Below, in pieces: positions 50,128 to 58,301 of a stretch of 64,000 bases of DNA. Where the stretch lies: the NCBI GenBank assembly GCA_964510315.1, contig CAZEAP010000012.1, forward strand, positions 1-64,000, read 5' to 3'. Within the stretch, counting starts at the first letter, position 1, and every line of letters begins with the position of its first letter. The translations under genes were made by a program, and so were the position numbers. A model generated the notes under the pieces. That model made no database searches. It was given only the letters and a program-made list of their open reading frames with translations, and had not been told where the DNA came from. The stretch comes from CAZEAP01 sp964510315 (GTDB lineage: Bacteria; Planctomycetota; Brocadiia; SM23-32).

Positions 50128-50464
50128 CCCCGCGGGCCCTGGCGGTGTCTCGGCCGGTGCCAATTTGACAGGCTCCCGGCGGGAGCGCCTCCGGCGTGCT
50201 GTCGGAATGACAGTGAACGCGGAGCCGGAGCGAACGGCCTTAGGGTTGTGGGCCGCTTCTTTAAGCGCGATACTCTAAGGTCGACAGAAGCCAGCGCACC
50301 TCTGCGACCACTCAGAAGCGGCATGAGGGATATCTGGACGGGACGGGGACGTTCCGCGGACGGCCGGACGGGTTTTGCGCCGCCTGTGGCACGAAGTTTG
50401 CGCCAAGCTTTAGGGTTCTTTCGACTGTTCCCCAATCGTACCCCACACGAGGAGGATTGCACGG
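50128..50464. other. Intergenic region upstream of the chaperonin block
   Basis: 337 bp with no coding frame. CCTTAGGGTT (50238-50247) and CTTTAGGGTT (50408-50417) are two copies of one short motif. The CIRCE inverted repeat (TTAGCACTC-N9-GAGTGCTAA) is not present. A TTGACA lies at about 50165 without a good -10 partner. Confidence 0.45.
50408..50437 (+). promoter_or_regulatory. Heat-shock-like promoter candidate for groEL1
   Basis: CTTTAGG (50408-50414), 15-bp spacer, CCCCAATC (50430-50437). It resembles a sigma32-type promoter (CTTGAAA and CCCCATnT) with some mismatches. The lack of CIRCE makes this the better candidate, but it is weak. Confidence 0.3.
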
Positions 50465-52159
50465 ATGCCTGCAAAGGAACTCGTCTTCGGTCTGGAGGCC
50501 CGGGAAAAACTTATGGAGGGCGTCTCGAAGCTGGCCCGAGCGGTCAAGCAGACCCTCGGCCCGAAGGGTCGCAACGCGATACTTGACAAGAGCTGGGGGA
50601 GCCCCAAGATCACAAAAGACGGGGTGACCGTGGCCGAGGACATCGACCTCTCGGAGAAGTACGAAAACCTGGGGGCCCAGCTCCTGAAGCAGGCCGCCTC
50701 CGAGACCAATGACGATGCCGGCGACGGCACGACCACAGCCACCATCCTTGGGGAGGCCCTCTGCCGGGAAGGGATGAAGCGAGTCGTGGCCGGCTGCGAC
50801 GCCTCCGTCCTGAGGCGGGGTATGCACGCGGCTGCCGATGCCGTGGTGGAAGAGCTGAAAAAGCGCAGCCAGCCCGTTGAGGAATCCGAAGACATCGCCG
50901 CCGTCGGCGCCATCGCCGCCAACAACGACCAGACCGTGGGTCGGATGATCGCCGACGCCATGGACAAGGTCGGGCGCAGCGGCGTCATCACCGTCGAGGA
51001 AGGGCAGGCCCTGAAGACCACCGTCGATGTGGTGGAGGGCATGCAGTTCGACCGCGGTTACCTGTCCCCACAGTTTGTCACCGATGAGGAGTCGATGGAG
51101 TGCGTCCTGGAGGATTGCTACCTGCTGATCTTCGAGAAGAAGATTTCCAGCGCCCGTTCCATTGCGCCGCTGCTGGAGAAGGTCAGCGCCCAGGACAAAC
51201 CGCTGCTCATCCTGAGTCAGGATGTTGAAACCGAAGCCCTGGCCACCCTCGTGGTGAACAAGATGCGCGGTATCGTGGACTGTTGCGCCGTGAAGGCTCC
51301 GGGCTATGGCGACCGGCGGAAGGCGATGATGGAAGATATCGCCATTCTGACCGGAGGGGAACCCATCTTTGAGGACCTCGGCGTGGAACTGGAGAACGTC
51401 CAACTGGACGCCCTCGGTCGGGCCAGGAAGGTGACGGTCAGCAAGAACAAGACGACCATCGTGGAAGGTGCCGGGAGCGAGTCCGACATCCAGGCACGGG
51501 TCAAGCAGATAGAGCGTGAGATCGAGGACACCACCAGCGACTACGACCGGGAGAAGCTCCAGGAGCGCCTCGCGAAGCTGAGCGGCGGCGTAGCCCAGAT
51601 CAACGTCGGCGCCGCTACAGAAACCGAAGTCAAAGAGACCAAGGCGCGCGCAGAGGACGCCCTCAACGCCACCCGAGCGGCGGTCGAAGAAGGCATTCTG
51701 CCTGGTGGGGGAGTCGCCCTCTTCCGCGCCCGCGGCGCGGTCGACGGACTGGACCTTGACGGCGACTACGCGGCGGGGGCCGACGTGGTAGCCCAGGTCC
51801 TGAGGGTGCCCCTGGAGACCATTGCCGCCAACGCCGGACTGGAAGGGGCGGTCGTCGCGCGGCAGGTGGAGAAAAACGACAGCTACACCTACGGTTACGA
51901 CGCCGATAAGGAGGAGTACGGCGACCTTGTGGAAGCCGGCGTTGTCGACCCCACCAAGGTGATCCGCATCGCCCTCCAGAACGCCGTCAGCGTCGCAGGC
52001 GTCGTGCTCATGACCGAGTGCCTCATCCGCGAGGGCGAGGAAGAAGAGGAAGAAGGACCGCCGGGCGCCGGCATGGGCGCTCCGGGTATGGGCGGCGCTC
52101 CGGGCATGGGCGGTGCTCCGGGCATGGGCGGCGCCCCGGGCATGGGCGGCATGATGTGA
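50465..52159 (+). CDS. groL: Chaperonin GroEL, copy 1 (GGM tail)
   Basis: 564 aa, complete 60-kDa chaperonin. VKQTLGPKGRNAILDKSWG, DDAGDGTTTATIL and LNATRAAVEEGILPGGG are diagnostic, including the ATP-site Asp residues. The C-terminal tail is a run of Gly-Met-rich repeats (APGMGG units, 52072-52150), as in canonical GroEL. It folds proteins in a two-ring cage together with GroES. ATG 50465 follows GAGGAGGATTGC. It is followed 70 bp later by groES and then by a second, different groEL. Confidence 0.96.
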   Translation: MPAKELVFGLEAREKLMEGVSKLARAVKQTLGPKGRNAILDKSWGSPKITKDGVTVAEDIDLSEKYENLGAQLLKQAASETNDDAGDGTTTATILGEALCREGMKRVVAGCDASVLRRGMHAAADAVVEELKKRSQPVEESEDIAAVGAIAANNDQTVGRMIADAMDKVGRSGVITVEEGQALKTTVDVVEGMQFDRGYLSPQFVTDEESMECVLEDCYLLIFEKKISSARSIAPLLEKVSAQDKPLLILSQDVETEALATLVVNKMRGIVDCCAVKAPGYGDRRKAMMEDIAILTGGEPIFEDLGVELENVQLDALGRARKVTVSKNKTTIVEGAGSESDIQARVKQIEREIEDTTSDYDREKLQERLAKLSGGVAQINVGAATETEVKETKARAEDALNATRAAVEEGILPGGGVALFRARGAVDGLDLDGDYAAGADVVAQVLRVPLETIAANAGLEGAVVARQVEKNDSYTYGYDADKEEYGDLVEAGVVDPTKVIRIALQNAVSVAGVVLMTECLIREGEEEEEEGPPGAGMGAPGMGGAPGMGGAPGMGGAPGMGGMM

Positions 52160-52229
52160 TGAACTCATCCCGCCTGAAATCGGGATTCAACGAGAGCATT
52201 CACTCTAACGCAGCGGAGGTTGAGGAACG

Positions 52230-52520
52230 ATGGCAGAGATCAGGCCCCTGGATGACCGCGTAGTGATCGAACCGCTGGAGGAGGAAGAGAAGACCGCCGG
52301 CGGCATATTCCTGCCGGAGACCGCTAAGGAAAAACCGCAGCGCGGCAGGGTGCTTGCCGTGGGCCCCGGCCGACTGGTTGACTCCGGTGAAAGAGCTTCG
52401 ATGAGCGTCCAGGAGGGTGATGAAGTGCTCTTCGGGAAGTTCAGCGGCAACGAAATCGAAGTGGACGGCCGGGAACTGATGATCATGCGCGAGGGAGACC
52501 TGCTGGCCGTCATAGAGTGA
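52230..52520 (+). CDS. groES: Co-chaperonin GroES
   Basis: 96 aa. RPLDDRVVIEPLEEEEKTAG and GGIFLPETAKEKPQRGRVLAVG show the barrel and the mobile loop; GDEVLFGKFSGNEIEVDG is the base. Seven copies cap the GroEL ring. It is placed between the two groEL genes, so it can serve both. Confidence 0.96.
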   Translation: MAEIRPLDDRVVIEPLEEEEKTAGGIFLPETAKEKPQRGRVLAVGPGRLVDSGERASMSVQEGDEVLFGKFSGNEIEVDGRELMIMREGDLLAVIE

Positions 52521-52609
52521 AGACCGCCCTCGGCCCCCGGCTTGGGGACAGCGGCGGCTGACTTCCTGAAACAATCGAGCCCAGTACGAAAAAATCGGAG
52601 GAAAACCAG

Positions 52610-54229
52610 ATGGCTGCGAAGCAACTCATGTACGGCGGGGAAGCCCGCAACAAAATACTGAAGGGCGTCCAGAAACTGGCCGACGCCGTCCGGGTGACCA
52701 TGGGACCCACCGGCCGAACCGTGGTCCTGCAGAAAAGCTACGGCGCCCCCAGGGTGACTAAAGACGGGGTGACCGTGGCAAAGGAGATCGAACTGCAGGA
52801 CAAGTTCGAGAACATGGGCGCCAAGATGGTCAACGAAGTTGCCTCCAGGACCAGTGACGACGCCGGCGACGGCACCACAACCGCCACAGTCCTGGCAGAA
52901 CTGATCTACCGGGAGGGACTGAAGGCGGTGGCCGCGGGGGCAAACCCGATGGCCGTCCGCAGGGGCATCGACGATGCAGTCTCCGCCGTGGTCGGCGAGC
53001 TGGAAGACCGGAGCCATACCGTCGAGGACAAGGAGGACATCACTCACGTTGCCTCCATCAGCGCCAACAACGATGCCCAGATCGGGGGGCTGCTCGCCGA
53101 TGCCGTCGAGAAGGTCGGCAAGGACGGCGTCATCACCGTCGAGGAGGGCAACACCCTCGAGGACCAGCTCGACTTCGTGGAGGGCATGCAGTTCGACAAG
53201 GGCTACCTCTCCCCTTACTTCGTCACCGAAGCAGAGGAGATGGCCTGCGAGCTGGAAGAGCCCCTCATCCTCATCCATGAGGAGAAGATCAGCAGCGCAC
53301 GCGACCTGCTGCCCGTGTTGGAGAAGGCGGCGGGCGCCGGGCGGCCCCTCCTCATAGTTGCCGAAGACGTCGAGGGCGAGGCCCTCGCCCTGCTGGTCGT
53401 CAACAAGCTCCGGGGCGTGCTGCAGTGCTGCGCAGTGAAGGCACCCGGATTCGGCGACAGGCGCAAAGCGATGCTCGGCGACCTGGCGGTGGTCACCGGC
53501 GGTCGGTTCATCAGCGAGGACATCGGTCTGAAGCTGGACGGCGTCCAGGCCAGCGACCTGGGTGAGGCCGGGCGCGTTGTGGTTACCAAAGACGACACCA
53601 CGGTCATCGAGGGAGCGGGCAAAGCCGCCGACGTGAAAGCCCGCATCCAGCAGATCCGCAAGCAGATCGAGCAGAGCACCAGCGATTACGATCAGGAGAA
53701 GCTCCAGGAGCGGCTTGCGCGCCTCTCCGGCGGTGTGGCCGTTGTCAAGGTGGGGGCCGCTACCGAAGCGGAGATGACCGAGAAGAAGGCCCGGGTGGAG
53801 GACGCGCTCAACGCCACCCGTGCGGCCGTGGAGGAAGGCGTGATCCCCGGAGGCGGCGCAACGTTGGTGCGCTGCAAAGAGGCCGTAGAGAAAAGGCGCA
53901 AACGCCTCCGAGGAGATCAGAAGATAGGCGCCGACATCATCAGCAAAGCCCTTGACGCTCCTCTGATGACTATCGCCGAGAACACCGGTTTCAACGGAGC
54001 CGTGGTGGTGGCGGAGGTCTGCGAGCGCGATGACGGGGTCGGCTTCGACGCCAACACCGGCCAGTACGTCGATATGCTGAAGGCCGGCATAATCGACCCC
54101 ACCAAGGTGACAAGGACGGCCCTGGAGAACGCGGCGAGCATTGCCTCGTTGCTGCTGACCACCGAAACCATGGTCACCGACATCGAAGAAGAGGAAGACA
54201 CACCCGCCCCCGAAGGCGCGGTGCGCTGA
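52610..54229 (+). CDS. groL: Chaperonin GroEL, copy 2 (no GGM tail)
   Basis: 539 aa, complete. VRVTMGPTGRTVVLQKSYGA, DDAGDGTTTATVL and LNATRAAVEEGVIPGGG are intact, so ATPase activity is expected. The tail is short and acidic (DIEEEEDTPAPEGAVR) without Gly-Met repeats, and the apical regions differ from copy 1, suggesting a different client set or assembly. It follows groES by 89 bp. Duplicate groEL genes of unequal tail type are common in Planctomycetota and Chlamydiae. Confidence 0.95.
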   Translation: MAAKQLMYGGEARNKILKGVQKLADAVRVTMGPTGRTVVLQKSYGAPRVTKDGVTVAKEIELQDKFENMGAKMVNEVASRTSDDAGDGTTTATVLAELIYREGLKAVAAGANPMAVRRGIDDAVSAVVGELEDRSHTVEDKEDITHVASISANNDAQIGGLLADAVEKVGKDGVITVEEGNTLEDQLDFVEGMQFDKGYLSPYFVTEAEEMACELEEPLILIHEEKISSARDLLPVLEKAAGAGRPLLIVAEDVEGEALALLVVNKLRGVLQCCAVKAPGFGDRRKAMLGDLAVVTGGRFISEDIGLKLDGVQASDLGEAGRVVVTKDDTTVIEGAGKAADVKARIQQIRKQIEQSTSDYDQEKLQERLARLSGGVAVVKVGAATEAEMTEKKARVEDALNATRAAVEEGVIPGGGATLVRCKEAVEKRRKRLRGDQKIGADIISKALDAPLMTIAENTGFNGAVVVAEVCERDDGVGFDANTGQYVDMLKAGIIDPTKVTRTALENAASIASLLLTTETMVTDIEEEEDTPAPEGAVR

Positions 54230-54240
54230 CGTTTGCCGCC

Positions 54241-54265
54241 GGAGACCCTCGGCATAGAGGTCTCC
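54241..54265 (+). terminator. Hairpin after groEL2
   Basis: GGAGACC (54241-54247), 11-nt loop, GGTCTCC (54259-54265), starting 12 bp after the groEL2 stop. There is no T-run. Confidence 0.4.
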
Positions 54266-54282
54266 GTTCAGCGGGATAACTC

Positions 54283-54311
54283 CGAGGGCTGCCAATACCG
54301 GGCAGCCCTCG
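54283..54311 (+). terminator. Strong hairpin between groEL2 and dnaJ
   Basis: A perfect 11-bp stem, CGAGGGCTGCC (54283-54293) with GGCAGCCCTCG (54301-54311) and a 7-nt loop. It lies mid-gap, with a third smaller CCCGGA/TCCGGG repeat after it. It could attenuate or process the message rather than stop it, since no T-run follows. Confidence 0.5.
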
Positions 54312-54369
54312 ACTTTGGAGTCGCCCGGAATACCCTCCGGGAGATATCGTCCGGAGGGAGGTGCTAAGG

Positions 54370-55512
54370 ATGGCCCGAGATGATTACTACGAGATACTCG
54401 GGCTGGACCGAGAAGCTTCCCAGTCCGAGATCAAGAAGGCCTACCGGGCCCAGGCTCTGAAGTATCACCCCGACCGCAACCCCGACGATCCGGATGCCGC
54501 CAATAAGTTCAAAAAGGCCGCCGAGGCCTACGAGGTGCTCAGCGACCCGGAGAAACGGCGGCGCTACGACCGCTACGGAAAGGCGGGTCTGGAAGGCATG
54601 CGGGTGGGGGACTTCAGCAGTTTCGACGAGATATTCAGCACCTTCAGCGACATCTTCGCCGGCGCCGGCGTCTTCGATGAGTTCTTCGGCGGCCGGCGGC
54701 GCCGCGCCGCCCGTAAAGGCAGAAGCCTGCGGGTAAAGATCGAGGTGGACCTGGAGGAAGTCCTCACCGGCACCGAAAGAACCATCGCCCTGCGGAGGGC
54801 CGAGGTCTGTCCCGAATGCGGAGGTACGGGGGCCGCGGAAGGCGGGATGCGCACCTGCTCGGCCTGCCGCGGGCACGGCCAGGTGGAAAACCGCCAGGGC
54901 TTCTTCGCCGTCCGCAGGACCTGTCCCCGTTGCGGGGGCAAGGGGAAGATCATCGTCGAGCCCTGCTCGGAGTGCGACGGCACCGGCCGGGTGGAGCGGG
55001 ACGTTGAGTTGACCGTGGAGATACCGGCCGGTGTTGAGTCCGGCGCTCGGCTGCAGCTCCGGGGCGAAGGGGAGCCTTCGCCTGGCGGACGGCGCGGCGA
55101 TCTCTTCTGCGATATCTTCGTCAGGGAACACCCGGTTTTTCAGCGGCAGGGCGCGGACCTGTTCTGCGAGGTGCCCATCAGCTATACTACAGCCGTCCTG
55201 GGGGGTAAGATCGAAGTGCCAACCCTGGAGGGGGAAACCTACCAGCTCGCAGTGCCCAAGGGCACACAGAGCGGACAGGTCCTTCGGCTTCGCGGGATGG
55301 GGCTCCCGGACGTGCGCACCGGCCGGCACGGCGATCTCCTGGTGGAAGTTCACGTTGAGACGCCGCGGAAGACAACGGACCGGCAGCGGGAGCTTCTGGA
55401 GGAGTTGGACGAGATCGAGAGGGAAAACGTCCCGGAAAAGCAGAAGAGTTTCCTGCAGAAGGTAAAAGACTACATCTGTGGAACTGAGAAAACCGACGCC
55501 GCGGGCGGCTGA
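54370..55512 (+). CDS. dnaJ: Chaperone DnaJ
   Basis: 380 aa, type I J-protein. The J domain has KKAYRAQALKYHPDRNPDD with the HPD motif, then a G/F-like stretch, four CxxCxGxG zinc motifs (CPECGGTG, CSACRGHG, CPRCGGKG, CSECDGTG) and the C-terminal peptide-binding domains. It delivers clients to DnaK and triggers ATP hydrolysis. ATG 54370 is preferred to a GTG at 54361 because GGAGG lies 8 nt upstream of the ATG. The grpE gene follows 32 bp later; dnaK is not in the window. Confidence 0.94.
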   Translation: MARDDYYEILGLDREASQSEIKKAYRAQALKYHPDRNPDDPDAANKFKKAAEAYEVLSDPEKRRRYDRYGKAGLEGMRVGDFSSFDEIFSTFSDIFAGAGVFDEFFGGRRRRAARKGRSLRVKIEVDLEEVLTGTERTIALRRAEVCPECGGTGAAEGGMRTCSACRGHGQVENRQGFFAVRRTCPRCGGKGKIIVEPCSECDGTGRVERDVELTVEIPAGVESGARLQLRGEGEPSPGGRRGDLFCDIFVREHPVFQRQGADLFCEVPISYTTAVLGGKIEVPTLEGETYQLAVPKGTQSGQVLRLRGMGLPDVRTGRHGDLLVEVHVETPRKTTDRQRELLEELDEIERENVPEKQKSFLQKVKDYICGTEKTDAAGG

Positions 55513-55544
55513 GGCGGCCCGCCGCTTCCGGAGGGAGATGCTGA

Positions 55545-56177
55545 ATGTACGCTGACAATGAAAACGACTCTCTTGGGCCGAAGGAGCCGGAGGAGAGCAG
55601 GGAAGAGGAAGGAACCTCCTCCGAGGAAGAGGCTTCCCCCTCGGCCGGAACCGGCGGGACAGTGAAGGTCTCCTATGCAGAATACGAGGAACTGCAGACG
55701 CTCGCCCGCGAGCGCGACGAATACCTCCAACGGCTGCAGCGGGCAACGGCCGATTATCAAAATCTGAGGAAACGGATAGAGAAGTTCCGCAGGGGCGCCC
55801 GCGAAGAAGTCATCCGCTCCGTTGCCGAGGCCATACTTCCGGTTGCCGACAGCCTGCGTCTGGCCCTGGAGGCCGCCGAGCAGACCGAAGGAGCACGGGA
55901 GATTGTGGAGGGGCTTCGGCTGGTGGAGAAGGATTTTTACGCGGCCCTGGAGAAGCTGGACATTCACCCCATAGAAGCGGTGGGCAGGAAGTTCGACCCC
56001 CACTACCATGAGGCGGTGATGCAACAGGAATCCGAAGGGGCGGAGGCCAACGTAATCGTTCGAGAGCTGAAGAAGGGATTCCGCTTCGGGGATCAGGTCG
56101 TGCGCCCCAGTCAGGTCATCGTGACCGGGCCCGGTGGCCGCGCCGAGAGCCGTGAGGCGGGCGGAGGTCCCGCTTGA
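55545..56177 (+). CDS. grpE: Nucleotide exchange factor GrpE
   Basis: 210 aa. An acidic N-terminal part is followed by a long coiled coil (about 45-100, ERDEYLQRLQRATADYQNLR) and the beta-domain with IEAVGRKFDPHYHEAVMQ and RFGDQVVRPSQVIVTG. It releases ADP from DnaK. It is placed directly after dnaJ, in the reverse of the usual grpE-dnaK-dnaJ order. Confidence 0.93.
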   Translation: MYADNENDSLGPKEPEESREEEGTSSEEEASPSAGTGGTVKVSYAEYEELQTLARERDEYLQRLQRATADYQNLRKRIEKFRRGAREEVIRSVAEAILPVADSLRLALEAAEQTEGAREIVEGLRLVEKDFYAALEKLDIHPIEAVGRKFDPHYHEAVMQQESEGAEANVIVRELKKGFRFGDQVVRPSQVIVTGPGGRAESREAGGGPA

Positions 56178-56237
56178 CGAGAGCGGGCCCGTCCCTTAAC
56201 ATCTGTGTTTTAATACCGTGTTCTTAGCCGGGTGAAC

Positions 56238-56492
56238 ATGCCTACCTACGACTACACGTGCGAACATTGCGGGCACGAGCTGGAAGCCTTTCAATCCATA
56301 ACATCCGACCCACTGAAGCGGTGTCCCGCGTGCGGCCGGAACGGCCTGCGGCGTCAAATCGGCGCCGGAGCGGGCATCATCTTCAAGGGAAGTGGTTTCT
56401 ATTCCACGGACTATCGCAGTTCCTCTTCGAACTCATCGGCTGCGGACTCAGAAGGCGTTAAGGCCTCTAACTCCGAAGAGGCTTCGTCCTGA
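56238..56492 (+). CDS. FmdB-type zinc-ribbon protein
   Basis: 84 aa. PTYDYTCEHCGHELEAFQSI with CPACGRNGLRRQIGAGAGII is the FmdB ribbon (two CxxC pairs), followed by FKGSGFYSTDYRSSSSNSS, a Ser-rich tail. The family is widespread and thought to regulate transcription; the role here is unknown. ATG 56238 is the family start; a GTG at 56232 is the alternative. Confidence 0.85.
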   Translation: MPTYDYTCEHCGHELEAFQSITSDPLKRCPACGRNGLRRQIGAGAGIIFKGSGFYSTDYRSSSSNSSAADSEGVKASNSEEASS

Positions 56493-56556
56493 GCCGATCG
56501 GTTGTGCCGGCCCGAGCCCGCTCAGCGCCAATCGTCGGCCCCGCAGGGGGTCTCTG

Positions 56557-56754
56557 ATGTCTGGCGACGAACTCCGTGTCGAGTGTCCCACCTGCGGGAA
56601 GGCGGTTTGCCGGGGCGAGGGGGAGGAGACCCCCTACTTTCCTTTCTGTTCCCGACGGTGCAAAATGGTGGACCTGGATGGATGGTTCGAGGAACGACAT
56701 CGCATCGCCGAGGACCGTGGGGCAGGGGAGGAACGGCAAGCCGGAGGGAAGTAG
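56557..56754 (+). CDS. yacG: DNA gyrase inhibitor YacG-type zinc-binding protein
   Basis: 65 aa. The zinc site is CPTCGK plus FCSRRCKMVDLDGWFEERHR, the YacG signature. E. coli YacG binds GyrB and blocks DNA binding. ATG 56557 is the family start. Whether it inhibits gyrase here is not shown. Confidence 0.85.
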   Translation: MSGDELRVECPTCGKAVCRGEGEETPYFPFCSRRCKMVDLDGWFEERHRIAEDRGAGEERQAGGK

Positions 56755-56768
56755 CCGGCGCTTTAGGG

Positions 56769-56796
56769 TTGACAAATCGCCGTCACACTGTGTAAA
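56769..56796 (+). promoter_or_regulatory. Sigma70-type promoter for the acidic-tail membrane protein
   Basis: TTGACA (56769-56774), 16-bp spacer, TGTAAA (56791-56796). A CTTTAGGG motif (56761-56768) sits just upstream. Confidence 0.55.
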
Positions 56797-56847
56797 GTGG
56801 GCGCACTGGACTCTGAGAATAGCTTTCTTTTGCCGGGGGTATCAGGG

Positions 56848-58194
56848 ATGACCAACCGTAGAGGAGACTGGCGAGACGTTCTGTCGGCTTACCACCTGGC
56901 GCTGAAGGGAAACAAGGTCTGGGTGGGTTTTCTTGCCCTGCTCTATGTGGTGTTCATACTCACCCTTGCCACGGGGCTGTATTCGCTGTTCGCCGATTGG
57001 GGCTTGATGAAGGCGCCGGACGCCGGCGTGGTGGAACTGGGGCGCATCGGCAGCAGTCAGGCCCGTTCCTTCCTCTCGCTGATAGCTACGGGTGAATGCC
57101 GCACGGCGGTGGTCCGCCTGCTGCCCCTCCTCAACCCTTTCCACAATGCCGACCTGGGGCATCTCTTCGTGTCCTCCCTGACATTCGTAGCCCTGTTCTG
57201 GGCCCTCAGCGGCTCGGGCGGTGTCATCGCGCGGCTGACCGCTTTGGAGTACGCCCGCGACGATTTCCCGACACTGGGAGAGGCGCGGAACCTGGTCCGG
57301 TCGAAGCGACTGGACTACTTCCTGGCCTTCCTGTGGCCGTTTCTGTTCATCGTCGTGCCGAGCCTCTGCAACGCCCTGATCGGCCTGTTCTGCTCCATAC
57401 CTTACGTGGGCAGAATCCTGCTGGTACCCCTCTACGTGGTGGCGGGCCTGCTCGGCGCGGTTGCCTGGCTGTTCGCCATCGGCTGGGGCCTGAGCTTCGG
57501 CCTGATGATGCCGGCGGTCAGCGTCGGAGGCAAGGACGCCTTCGACGGCTGGAGCACCTCCTATGCCTACGTGCTGTGGCAGTTCGGACGCTTCGTCTGC
57601 TACGTCGTGGTGGCCGGCGTCCTTGGTGTGCTCGCCGTCGGGGCGGCGGGCCTTGCCATCGAGGCCCTTATCTACCTGATCCACCAGACGATCGAGACCG
57701 GCTTCGTCAGCGGCACCCCCTGGCTGCACTACGAGTTCGGAGGCGGCATCGGCGCGGTCATGTGGAGCGAGGGCGGACTGGCGGCCGTGGTCAGCTCGAT
57801 CATCGCCCTGTTCACCATCGCGCTCAGGGCCATTCCGGCCAGCTATGCCGTGGCCTACTTCTTCACCGCCAACACCGTTATTTTCTTCCTGCTCCGCAAG
57901 CACGTGGATAACATCGAGATCGAGGAGATATACGAGCCCGAGGAAGCAGAAGAGGAGTTCCCGCCGGAAGCCCCCGAGCAACCCCCGGTGCCGGGCGCCG
58001 AACCCGAACCGGAGGCCGCACCGGAAGAGGAAGAGCCTGAGGCGCCGGAGGCCGAGGCGGAAGAAGAGGAAGCCGAGGAAGAAGCTGAGGCGCCGGAGGC
58101 CGAGGCGGAAGAAGAGGAAGCCGAGGAAGAAGCTCCGGAAGAACCGGCTGAAGAAGAGGAGCCGGAAGAAGAGGAAGAAGAGAAGGAAGACTGA
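56848..58194 (+). CDS. Polytopic membrane protein with long Glu-rich C-terminal tail
   Basis: 448 aa. About six or seven hydrophobic segments lie between residues 22 and 345 (including WVGFLALLYVVFILTLATG, YFLAFLWPFLFIVVPSLC and FGRFVCYVVVAGVLGVLAVG). The last ~95 residues are nearly all Glu, Ala and Pro. Inside the tail a 48-bp unit is perfectly duplicated in tandem (58037-58084 and 58085-58132). I do not recognise the family; the tail could bind metal or basic proteins. ATG 56848 is preferred to the longer frame at 56797. A terminator follows. Confidence 0.8.
   Translation: MTNRRGDWRDVLSAYHLALKGNKVWVGFLALLYVVFILTLATGLYSLFADWGLMKAPDAGVVELGRIGSSQARSFLSLIATGECRTAVVRLLPLLNPFHNADLGHLFVSSLTFVALFWALSGSGGVIARLTALEYARDDFPTLGEARNLVRSKRLDYFLAFLWPFLFIVVPSLCNALIGLFCSIPYVGRILLVPLYVVAGLLGAVAWLFAIGWGLSFGLMMPAVSVGGKDAFDGWSTSYAYVLWQFGRFVCYVVVAGVLGVLAVGAAGLAIEALIYLIHQTIETGFVSGTPWLHYEFGGGIGAVMWSEGGLAAVVSSIIALFTIALRAIPASYAVAYFFTANTVIFFLLRKHVDNIEIEEIYEPEEAEEEFPPEAPEQPPVPGAEPEPEAAPEEEEPEAPEAEAEEEEAEEEAEAPEAEAEEEEAEEEAPEEPAEEEEPEEEEEEKED
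58037..58132 (+). repeat. 48-bp perfect tandem duplication within the acidic tail
   Basis: Two identical 48-bp copies in frame, each giving 16 residues. No drift between copies, so the duplication is recent or maintained by recombination. Confidence 0.8.
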
Positions 58195-58249
58195 CCTGCG
58201 CGGAGCGCCGGCCTTCTGTCCGGGCTCCGAAGCTACCACAGACGCGCAC

Positions 58250-58283
58250 GCGGAGCGGCCGAGCGCGGCCGCTCCGCCGTTTT
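58250..58283 (+). terminator. Intrinsic terminator
   Basis: An 11-bp GC-rich perfect stem, GCGGAGCGGCC (58250-58260) and GGCCGCTCCGC (58267-58277), 6-nt loop, then CGTTTT. This is the clearest factor-independent terminator in the window and ends the plus-strand chaperone-side unit before the convergent isomerase gene. Confidence 0.8.
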
Positions 58284-58301
58284 ATGTGGCGGCCGGGGCG
58301 T

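Noticed and set aside
50128..50464. Possible CIRCE element upstream of groEL1.
   Set aside because: No TTAGCACTC-N9-GAGTGCTAA repeat or recognisable variant is present.
52072..52150. Short Gly-Met repeats at the 3' end of groEL1, which could pass for a satellite or CRISPR-like array.
   Set aside because: They are in frame, 18 bp, and encode the standard GGM tail of GroEL.
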